NCBI GenBank assembly: GCA_002279285.1
Contig: NCBR01000052.1
Span: 1-13,580, forward strand
Length of the DNA: 13,580 nucleotides
Direction of reading: 5' to 3'
From: Acidobacteria bacterium 37-71-11
Lineage (GTDB): Bacteria; Acidobacteriota; Thermoanaerobaculia; Thermoanaerobaculales; Thermoanaerobaculaceae
Positions 6,483-12,400 of this stretch are shown piece by piece. The notes under the pieces are model-generated. The model was given only the letters and a program-made list of their open reading frames with translations, was not told the DNA's origin and did not search any database. Every line of letters starts with the position of its first letter. The first letter of the stretch is position 1. Both the position numbers and the translations under genes were made by a program.

Positions 6483-9266
6483 ATGCCGCAGGTGTTCCGT
6501 GTCGGCGATTTGGCCCAGCAGATGGGCGTTTCGGTCGAGGAGCTGCTCTTCAAGCTGCGCTCCATCGGCGTGGACGTCACCACTGCGGAGAACACCCTCG
6601 ACCTGTCGACGGTGCGCGACATCATCACCGGACAGACGCTCGTCCGGCGGCCGCGCGAGGTGATCGTGCGTCAGGCGGCCGCGAGCGCGGAGGAGCAGCG
6701 TAAAGCTCCGGCGCCGCCCGTCGAGCGCTTGAAGCGCAGGCGGCCGGGACGCCGGGGGGTCGGCCTCGACGAGGAGCTCCCCAACGAGGTCCCGAACCTC
6801 GCGGCGCTGGCGGTACCGGCGTCGGCCAAACAGGCCGTCAGGGCAGTGGATGAGCCTGACGCCGCCGAGGAGACCGAGCCGGCCGTCGATGCCGCGGTCG
6901 CGGCCGCTCCGGTCGAGGCCGAGGCGGCACCAGAATCGGCCCCTGGGCCGATCGCGCCGCCCGAGGAGACGCCCGCGACACCGGTGAAACCCGCGCGGAC
7001 GACGAAGGCCGCCAAGGCGGCCAAGACCGAACCGGCCGAGCCGGTCCCCGCCGAGACGCCCGTCGAAGCCGCACCGGCTCCGGCGCCGGCCGCTCATGCC
7101 GCCAAACCCAAGGCCACGACGGTACGCGAGACCGCCAGGCCCGCCAAGAAGGGCGCCAAGGCGCCCCTGGAGTCCCAACTCCGCGAGCTCTCGGACGACG
7201 AGGTGCGGCAGCGCATCATGGCGGCCAAGCAGGCCGCGGCGGCCAAGCCGGCCGAGAAGGCCGCCGCCCCGGCCCGCGGGAAGTCCTCGCGCAAGGCCAA
7301 GGCGGCCGCGGACGCCGACGAGATCCGCGACCTGCTGGCCAAGTTCGAGGAGTCCAAGGTCCGGGCCGCAGCCGAAGGCACGGCTGCGCCGCGGCCCCCG
7401 GTTTCAGCGGGCGGCCGCGGGAGGCCGATGCACCGGCCCCGGCGCGAGCGCGGGGAGGCCCCAACCGAGGCGCGGGTCGTCACGGTGTCGTTCCGCGACG
7501 GCCTCAAACCCGAGGGACCGGTCTACCTCTCGGAGGCGGTTACCGTCCGGGAGCTGGCCGAGAAGCTCAACGTCCTGGTCAAGGACCTCATGGCGTACCT
7601 GATCTTCAAGAAGATCCTGGTTACCGCCAATCAGGCCCTGCCCCAGGAACTCGCGGAGCAGATCTGCGAGGATCTGGGCATCGAGGCCATGGTCGTGAGC
7701 TTCGAGGAGGAGATCGACCTCCAGCAGGAGGAAGCCGCCGACTCGAATGTCAAGCCGGAGCCCCGCCCCCCCGTCGTGACGGTGATGGGCCACGTGGACC
7801 ACGGCAAGACCTCGCTGCTCGACGCCATCCGCTCGACGCGCGTCGCGGCGGGCGAGGCCGGCGGCATCACGCAGCACATCGGCGCGTCGCGCATCGTCCA
7901 CAAAGACAAGCCGATCGTGTTCATCGACACCCCGGGTCACGCGGCGTTCACGCAGATGCGCGCCCGCGGCGCCAAGGTCACCGACCTCGTCGTGCTGGTG
8001 GTGGCGGCCGACGACGGCGTTATGCCGCAGACGGTCGAGGCGATCAACCACGCCCGCGCCGCCCACGTGCCTCTGATCGTGGCGATCAACAAGATCGACA
8101 AGGCCAACGCCAACCCGGAGCGCGTCAAGCAGGAACTCGCCCAGCACGAAGTGCTTCTCGAGGGTTGGGGCGGCGAGACACCGGTGGTGCAGGTTTCGGC
8201 CACCAAGGCCCAGGGGATCGACGAGCTCCTCGAGGTGATCCTGCTCGTCGCCGAGATGGCCGACATCAAGGCCGTACGCGAGGGGCCGGCCCGCGGCACC
8301 GTGCTGGAGGCCCGCAAGGAGCGCGGGCGCGGCGTCGTGGCCACCGTGCTCGTGCAGCAGGGCACACTGGCCCAAGGCGACAGTTTCTTCGCCGGCTCGA
8401 CCTACGGCCGCGTGCGCGCGATGTTGGACACCGCCCGCAAGCCGGTGCGCGTGGCCAGGCCGTCCGAGGCGGTCGAGATCATGGGTCTCGAGGACATCCC
8501 CGAGGCCGGCGACACCTTCCAGGTCGTCGAGGACGAGTCGCGGGCGCGCGACGTCGCCGGCCACCGTCAGGCCAAGCAACGCGAGGATCAGATGGCGGGC
8601 AACCGCAAGGTCACCCTCGAAGGCCTGATGGACAAGATCAAGGCCGACGAGGTCAAGGCGCTCAACCTCGTGCTCAAGGCCGACATGCAGGGGTCGGTCG
8701 AGGTGCTGCGCGACACCCTCGCCAAACTCTCCACCGACGAGGTCGCGATCAACATCATCCACGCGTCGGCCGGCGCGATCACCGCCAACGACATCCTGCT
8801 CGCGTCCGCGTCGCAGGCGATCGTCATCGGCTTCAACGTGCGCCCCGAGCGCTCGGCCAAGGAGTTGGCGGAGCGCGAGAAGGTGGACGTCCGCCTCTAC
8901 TCGGTCATCTACAACCTCACCGACGAGCTGCAAAAGGCGATGCTCGGGATGCTCAAGCCGACGTTCAAGGAGGAGGAACTCGGCCGGGCCGAGGTCCGCG
9001 AGGTGTTCAAGGTCTCCAAGGTGGGAACCATCGCCGGCTGCATGGTGCTCGAGGGAACGATCCTGCGGACCGCCAAGGTCCGCCTGTTGCGCGACAACGT
9101 CCTGATCTGGGAGGGCAACCTCGCCTCGCTCAAGCGGTTCAAGGACGACGCCTCCGAGGTCAAGAACGGCTTCGAGTGCGGCATCGGTCTCGAGAAGTAC
9201 CACGACATCAAGCAGGGCGACGTCATCGAGGCGTACCGCACCGTGGAAGTGGCGCGCGAGGCGTGA
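6483..9266 (+). CDS. infB: Translation initiation factor IF-2
   Basis: GTPase that brings initiator fMet-tRNA to the 30S subunit and promotes subunit joining. The 927-aa protein has one IF2N domain at the extreme N-terminus (about 3-55), a long Ala/Pro/Lys/Glu-rich low-complexity linker (about 65-340), a second IF2N domain (about 347-400), and then the conserved catalytic core. The GTPase motifs are GHVDHGKT (436-443), DTPGH (482-486) and NKID (536-539), followed by the beta-barrel and C-terminal tRNA-binding regions. The start follows nusA by three bases, with GAGGAG overlapping the nusA stop. No ylxR gene stands between nusA and infB, unlike in many Gram-positive operons. The linker is compositionally skewed, as is usual for long IF2 forms. 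Confidence 0.97.
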   Translation: MPQVFRVGDLAQQMGVSVEELLFKLRSIGVDVTTAENTLDLSTVRDIITGQTLVRRPREVIVRQAAASAEEQRKAPAPPVERLKRRRPGRRGVGLDEELPNEVPNLAALAVPASAKQAVRAVDEPDAAEETEPAVDAAVAAAPVEAEAAPESAPGPIAPPEETPATPVKPARTTKAAKAAKTEPAEPVPAETPVEAAPAPAPAAHAAKPKATTVRETARPAKKGAKAPLESQLRELSDDEVRQRIMAAKQAAAAKPAEKAAAPARGKSSRKAKAAADADEIRDLLAKFEESKVRAAAEGTAAPRPPVSAGGRGRPMHRPRRERGEAPTEARVVTVSFRDGLKPEGPVYLSEAVTVRELAEKLNVLVKDLMAYLIFKKILVTANQALPQELAEQICEDLGIEAMVVSFEEEIDLQQEEAADSNVKPEPRPPVVTVMGHVDHGKTSLLDAIRSTRVAAGEAGGITQHIGASRIVHKDKPIVFIDTPGHAAFTQMRARGAKVTDLVVLVVAADDGVMPQTVEAINHARAAHVPLIVAINKIDKANANPERVKQELAQHEVLLEGWGGETPVVQVSATKAQGIDELLEVILLVAEMADIKAVREGPARGTVLEARKERGRGVVATVLVQQGTLAQGDSFFAGSTYGRVRAMLDTARKPVRVARPSEAVEIMGLEDIPEAGDTFQVVEDESRARDVAGHRQAKQREDQMAGNRKVTLEGLMDKIKADEVKALNLVLKADMQGSVEVLRDTLAKLSTDEVAINIIHASAGAITANDILLASASQAIVIGFNVRPERSAKELAEREKVDVRLYSVIYNLTDELQKAMLGMLKPTFKEEELGRAEVREVFKVSKVGTIAGCMVLEGTILRTAKVRLLRDNVLIWEGNLASLKRFKDDASEVKNGFECGIGLEKYHDIKQGDVIEAYRTVEVAREA

Positions 9267-9275
9267 TGCGAGGCT

Positions 9276-9300
9276 GGGGTCTGGGGTCCGGGGTCCGGGG
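9276..9300 (+). repeat. G-rich heptad repeat, potential G-quadruplex
   Basis: Between infB and the DUF503 gene, four GGGG runs begin at 9276, 9283, 9290 and 9297, exactly seven bases apart with TCT, TCC and TCC between them. Four G4 runs with 3-base loops on the transcribed-sense strand match the canonical G-quadruplex pattern. It lies in the mRNA 10 bases after the infB stop and just before the next gene's start region. Confidence 0.85.
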
Positions 9301-9318
9301 TGCGATGGAGACCCGGGG

Positions 9319-9627
9319 ATGAGCGGGAAGTCGCCGTTGTTCGTCGCCGTCGCCCAGGTGGAGCTGCACTTGCCCGGGGCGCGGTCGCTCAAGGACAAGC
9401 GCCAGGACGTACGGTCGCTCGTCGAGCGGATGCGGCACCGCCTGGCGGTGCTGGTGGTCGAGAGCGACCACCAGGAGCTGCACCAGCGCGCCGGGCTCGC
9501 GATCAGCGCCCTCGCGACCGACGCCGAGGCGGCGCGCGGCACCGTCGCGCGCGCCCTCGACCTGGTCAACGAGAGCTTCCCGGGTGTCGTGCTCGACGAG
9601 CAAATCGACGTCGTCCAGGTGCGGTAG
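9319..9627 (+). CDS. DUF503 family protein (YlxP-like)
   Basis: A 102-aa protein of the DUF503/YlxP family, a small alpha/beta protein usually encoded between infB and rbfA. Its biochemical role is not firmly known; its constant position implies a role near translation initiation or 30S assembly. Family signatures visible are VAVAQVELHLPGARSLKDKRQ (8-28, with SLKDKR conserved) and ESDHQELHQRAGLAISAL (48-65). ATG 9319 is chosen because the conserved first strand begins a few residues later; GGAG occurs at about 9307-9310. The gap from infB (52 bp) is the widest in this part of the operon and is filled by a G-rich repeat that could affect coupling. The TAG stop forms part of the next gene's Shine-Dalgarno sequence. 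Confidence 0.88.
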   Translation: MSGKSPLFVAVAQVELHLPGARSLKDKRQDVRSLVERMRHRLAVLVVESDHQELHQRAGLAISALATDAEAARGTVARALDLVNESFPGVVLDEQIDVVQVR

Positions 9628-9634
9628 GAGGTGA
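9625..9634 (+). promoter_or_regulatory. Strong Shine-Dalgarno for rbfA
   Basis: TAGGAGGTGA is a nearly full-length complement of the 16S rRNA 3' end. It sits three bases before GTG 9638, which settles the unusual GTG start of rbfA, and overlaps the stop codon of the preceding gene. Confidence 0.85.
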
Positions 9635-9637
9635 ATC

Positions 9638-10123
9638 GTGCGTGACGCCCTCGTGCGCCGCGAACGGCTGGCGCATGCGATGCGGGAGGTGCTCTCGGAG
9701 CTCCTGCTCACCGAGGTGAAGGACCCGCGCCTGTCCGGCGTCGTGATCTCCGCGGTCGAGCTCTCCGGCGACATGAAGCTGGCCCGCGCCTTCTTCTCGG
9801 TCTTCGGCGACGACGAGCGGGTGCGCCAGGCTGCGGACGGCCTGGTCCAGGCGCGCGGCTTCCTCCGCCACGAAAGTGCGAAGCGGCTGCGGATGCACAA
9901 CCCGCCCGACCTCGAGTTCAAGCGCGACCTGGGTTTCGAGCGCGCCGACCGCATCGCCCGGGTGCTCGACGAGATCGCCGCCACCCGGCCGGAGGCGGAC
10001 GGTGACGAGACCGGCGACCAGGAGGCGGGGGCCGGGGTTCGGGGATCGGGGCTCGGGGCTCGGGAAGATCAAAACACGGCGGATGGCGAGGGCGGGACCG
10101 ACGGGGGGGACGGCGATGAGTGA
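9638..10123 (+). CDS. rbfA: Ribosome-binding factor A
   Basis: Binds free 30S subunits and helps mature the 16S rRNA 5' end, notably during cold adaptation. The product is 161 aa. A single KH-type domain occupies about residues 1-115, with RRERLAHAMREVLSELLL, VKDPRLSGVVISAVELSGDMKLARAFFSV and, at the end of the domain, the family's RMHNPPDLEFKRD. The remaining 45 residues are a Gly/Asp/Glu-rich tail (EAGAGVRGSGLGARED... GDGDE). They are encoded partly by a GGGG heptad repeat and look like repeat-derived, disordered sequence rather than family core. The GTG start is fixed by a near-perfect Shine-Dalgarno sequence. The 3' end overlaps nrnA by 8 bases. Confidence 0.92.
   Translation: MRDALVRRERLAHAMREVLSELLLTEVKDPRLSGVVISAVELSGDMKLARAFFSVFGDDERVRQAADGLVQARGFLRHESAKRLRMHNPPDLEFKRDLGFERADRIARVLDEIAATRPEADGDETGDQEAGAGVRGSGLGAREDQNTADGEGGTDGGDGDE
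10027..10064 (+). repeat. G-rich heptad repeat inside the rbfA 3' end
   Basis: Runs of G start at 10027, 10034, 10041, 10048, 10055 and 10062, exactly seven bases apart, separated by TTC, ATC, CTC and similar triplets. Since 7 is not a multiple of 3, the repeat is read in shifting codon phase and yields AGAGVRGSGLGARE, so its period comes from the DNA and not from the protein. It also fits a G-quadruplex pattern. Confidence 0.85.
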
Positions 10124-11099
10124 GGCGACTCGCGATCCCGGCGCCGCGCTCGCGCGGCTGAAGCGCGCCAAGCGGGTGCTGGTCACCTCGCACAGTGCGC
10201 CCGACGGCGACGCGGTGGGCTCCGAGCTCGGTTTCGCCGAACTCGCCCGGGCGCTGGGCGTCGCGGCCACGATCGTGAACCGCGACCCGCACCCCGCGCC
10301 GCTCGCGTTCCTCCCCGGTCTCGAGACGATCCGGGTCCAGGACGAACTGCCCGCCGGGTTCGAGCGCGATTTCGACCTCGGGGTCCTGCTCGAGTGCCCC
10401 GGCCTCGACCGGCCCGGGTTCGCCGGCCTCGAACTGATGCCGCTGCTCAACATCGACCACCACCTCGAGAACGCCCTCTACGGCGAGGTCAACGTCGTGG
10501 ACGAGGACGCCCCCGCGGTGGGCGAGATGGTGCTGGCAATGGCCGAGAAGGCCGGCATCGCGGTGACGGGAAGCATGGCGACCAACCTGTACGCGGCGCT
10601 CGTCACCGACACCGGCGACTTCCGCTACTCGAACGCCACGCCCAGGGCGTTCGAGGCTGCCGCCAAGCTGGTGGCTGCCGGCGCGAAGCCGGACGCGATC
10701 GCCGAGGCGCTTTCGGAGCACAACCCGGTTCGCGTCGTGCGTCTGACCGCCGAGGTTCTCTCCACGCTCGAGCTCCTGGCCGGCGGACGGCTGGCGGTCA
10801 TCGCCTGCGACCGCGCGATGCTGGCGCGTGCGGGCGCCCACCCGGAAGATACGGAGAACCTCGTCAACATCCCGCGCGGCATCGACGGCGTGCGCGTCGC
10901 CGTCTTCCTCAAGGCCCTGTCCGACAGCGCCGTGCGCGTCTCACTGCGCTCGCGCGGCGACGTCGACGTCCAATCGGTGGCCCGGATGTTCGGCGGCGGC
11001 GGCCACCGCAACGCGGCCGGCTGCACCATCCAGGGCAGCCTCGCCGACGCACGGCGCGAACTGCTCGCCGCCGCTCTCCCCGTCGTGGAGTCCTCATGA
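10116..11099 (+). CDS. nrnA: DHH-family oligoribonuclease / pAp phosphatase (NrnA-like)
   Basis: Degrades very short RNA oligomers and, in characterised homologues, dephosphorylates 3'-phosphoadenosine 5'-phosphate; cytoplasmic and Mn-dependent. The 327-aa product has the DHH domain with HSAPDGDAVGS (Asp30, Asp32), NIDHH (Asp114-His116) and TDTGDFRYSN (Asp165, Asp168). The C-terminal DHHA1 domain ends in GGGGHRNAAGC (about 294-304), which binds the substrate. At motif II the sequence is LLECPGLDR, so Glu93 stands where homologues I can recall have Asp. ATG 10116 overlaps the end of rbfA by 8 bases (ATGAGTGA) and has a G-run upstream; the much longer open frame back to 9876 is only rbfA out of frame. 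It overlaps truB by four bases, implying translational coupling. Confidence 0.9.
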   Translation: MSEATRDPGAALARLKRAKRVLVTSHSAPDGDAVGSELGFAELARALGVAATIVNRDPHPAPLAFLPGLETIRVQDELPAGFERDFDLGVLLECPGLDRPGFAGLELMPLLNIDHHLENALYGEVNVVDEDAPAVGEMVLAMAEKAGIAVTGSMATNLYAALVTDTGDFRYSNATPRAFEAAAKLVAAGAKPDAIAEALSEHNPVRVVRLTAEVLSTLELLAGGRLAVIACDRAMLARAGAHPEDTENLVNIPRGIDGVRVAVFLKALSDSAVRVSLRSRGDVDVQSVARMFGGGGHRNAAGCTIQGSLADARRELLAAALPVVESS

Positions 11100-12037
11100 G
11101 CTTTTCCCGCAGCGGGTTCCTCCTCGTGGACAAGCCGGCCGGGCCGACCTCCCACGACGTCGTGCAGGCGGCACGCCGGGCGCTCAAGGAGCGCCGCATC
11201 GGTCACACGGGCACCCTCGACCCGGCGGCCACCGGCCTGTTGCTCCTGTGTATCGGCAAGGCCACGCGGTTGCAGCAGTACCTCCTCGCCTGGGAGAAGA
11301 CCTACCACGGGGAGATCCGCCTCGGGTGGGGCACGACGACCTACGACCGCGAGGGCGAGCCGCTCGCCGAGGCGAGGCCCGTGCCCGAGCTCTCTGAGAG
11401 CGTGATCGCCGGCCTTGCCGCGCGCTTTTCTGGCGAGTTCGAGCAGCTCCCGCCTCCCTACTCCGCCAAGAAGACCGGAGGGCGGAAGTTCTACGAGCTG
11501 GCGCGTGCCGGGGAAGAGGTTCCGCTGCAGCCCAAGCGGGTGACGGTGCAGAGCATGGCGCTGACGGTCGTGGGGCCGGACCGCGTCGGCTTTGCGGTGA
11601 CGTGCTCCTCCGGCACCTACCTGCGCTCCCTCGCGCATGACATCGGCGAGACGCTCGGTTGCGGCGGCCATCTCGCCTCCCTCCGGCGCGTCCGCATCGG
11701 ACCGTGGCTCGTCGAGGATGCGGTGAGCGCGGAGACGCTCGCCAACCGTCCGCAGGAGGTCCAGGCCGCGGCGTTCGTCTCCCTCGCGTCCGCCATCCTG
11801 CCGTTTCCGGAGGTGACTCTCAACCCGACCGCGATGGACCACTTCATGCACGGCCAGGAAGTGGCCGTGCGCGAAGCGGATGGCAACTACGTCCCCGGCT
11901 CGCCGGTGGCGGTGCGCGACCGTTCCGGGGAGCTCGTGGGGGTGGGCGTCACCCTTGCGTTCCTCGCCCGCGCCCGCACGGTCAACGTGGCCCCGCGCAT
12001 GGTGCTTGCAGACGTTGAGGCCCCGGCAAAGACGTGA
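11096..12037 (+). CDS. truB: tRNA pseudouridine-55 synthase TruB
   Basis: Converts U55 of the tRNA T-loop to pseudouridine. The 313-aa protein has motif I (LLVDKPAGPTSHDVV, 10-24) and motif II with the catalytic aspartate (RRIGHTGTLDPAATGLLLL, Asp42). It also has the Tyr-containing KTYHGEIRLGWGTTTYDREG segment, the insertion QLPPPYSAKKTGGRKFYELARAG and the motif CSSGTYLRSLAHDIG. A C-terminal PUA-like region follows residue 240 or so, with GQEVAV and VGVGV strands. The ATG at 11096 overlaps the nrnA stop as ATGA. Its final codons contain a promoter for rpsO: the TGA stop provides the extended -10 element. No ribF follows it, unlike in many operons of this type. Confidence 0.95.
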   Translation: MSFSRSGFLLVDKPAGPTSHDVVQAARRALKERRIGHTGTLDPAATGLLLLCIGKATRLQQYLLAWEKTYHGEIRLGWGTTTYDREGEPLAEARPVPELSESVIAGLAARFSGEFEQLPPPYSAKKTGGRKFYELARAGEEVPLQPKRVTVQSMALTVVGPDRVGFAVTCSSGTYLRSLAHDIGETLGCGGHLASLRRVRIGPWLVEDAVSAETLANRPQEVQAAAFVSLASAILPFPEVTLNPTAMDHFMHGQEVAVREADGNYVPGSPVAVRDRSGELVGVGVTLAFLARARTVNVAPRMVLADVEAPAKT

Positions 12038-12043
12038 TATAGT
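12015..12043 (+). promoter_or_regulatory. Internal promoter for rpsO-pnp
   Basis: TTGAGG (12015-12020) and TATAGT (12038-12043) are 17 bases apart. The -10 box has a 5/6 match and is preceded by TGA at 12035-12037, making an extended -10 (TGn). The TG is part of the truB stop codon. Transcription would start near 12050 and give a 45-nt leader for rpsO. Confidence 0.65.
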
Positions 12044-12046
12044 GAC

Positions 12047-12070
12047 AAGCCTCCTCGCCACCGGGGGCTT
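12047..12070 (+). promoter_or_regulatory. Hairpin at the 5' end of the rpsO leader
   Basis: AAGCCTCC (12047-12054) pairs with GGGGGCTT (12063-12070), an 8-bp stem with one G-U and an 8-base loop. No T-run follows, so it is not an intrinsic terminator. It would lie at the extreme 5' end of an mRNA from the 12015-12043 promoter. It could stabilise the message or form part of an S15 autoregulatory site; neither role is shown by the sequence. Confidence 0.45.
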
Positions 12071-12093
12071 AACGTGGAGATGTGGAGCGGACG

Positions 12094-12369
12094 ATGAGCG
12101 AACGCGAATACGTATCGAGCAAGGAGCAGATCATCTCGGATTTCCGCCGTCACGATTTGGACAGCGGCTCGCCCGAGGTGCAGGTTGCTCTCATCACAAA
12201 GCGCATCGAGTACCTCACCGAGCATTTCAAGGTTCACGCCAAGGATCACCACTCCCGCCGCGGCCTTCTGATGCTGGTGGGACAGAGGCGGCGCCTGCTG
12301 GAGTACCTCCGGCGTAAGGACGTCGCCAGGTACCGGGCGTTGATCGAGCGGCTGGGTTTGCGCCGCTAG
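12094..12369 (+). CDS. rpsO: 30S ribosomal protein S15
   Basis: Primary 16S rRNA-binding protein of the small subunit platform. The 91-aa product is near the usual 89 aa and carries the typical segments FRRHDLDSGSPEVQVALITKRI, HFKVHAKDHHSRRGLLMLVGQRRRLLEYL and a basic C-terminus (ERLGLRR). In other bacteria the His/Asp/Ser residues in the DHHSRRGL segment help contact rRNA. ATG 12094 is preferred because GGAG (12084-12087) lies six bases upstream; the in-frame GTG 12082 has no well-spaced site and would add four odd residues. It has its own promoter in the end of truB and is followed by pnp after 31 bp, the conserved rpsO-pnp pair. Confidence 0.96.
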   Translation: MSEREYVSSKEQIISDFRRHDLDSGSPEVQVALITKRIEYLTEHFKVHAKDHHSRRGLLMLVGQRRRLLEYLRRKDVARYRALIERLGLRR

Positions 12370-12400
12370 CACCGGTCCCCCGCACAGCCAAAGGAGCATC

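Noticed and set aside
6690..7500. Ala/Pro/Lys-rich region of infB as a possible separate gene or insertion
   Set aside because: It stays in frame between two IF2N domains and matches the known variable linker of long IF2 forms.
7404..9569. 721-aa open frame on the minus strand across infB and DUF503
   Set aside because: Mirror of the infB coding frame with His/Asp/Arg-rich low-complexity translation; no family features and no ribosome binding site considered meaningful.
9876..10115. Extended start for nrnA at 9876
   Set aside because: This region is rbfA read in another frame; the DHH protein similarity begins just after ATG 10116, which overlaps the rbfA stop in the usual coupled manner.
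12082..12093. GTG start for rpsO at 12082
   Set aside because: The upstream GGAG is only two bases away, while ATG 12094 has a well-spaced GGAG and gives a normal S15 length.
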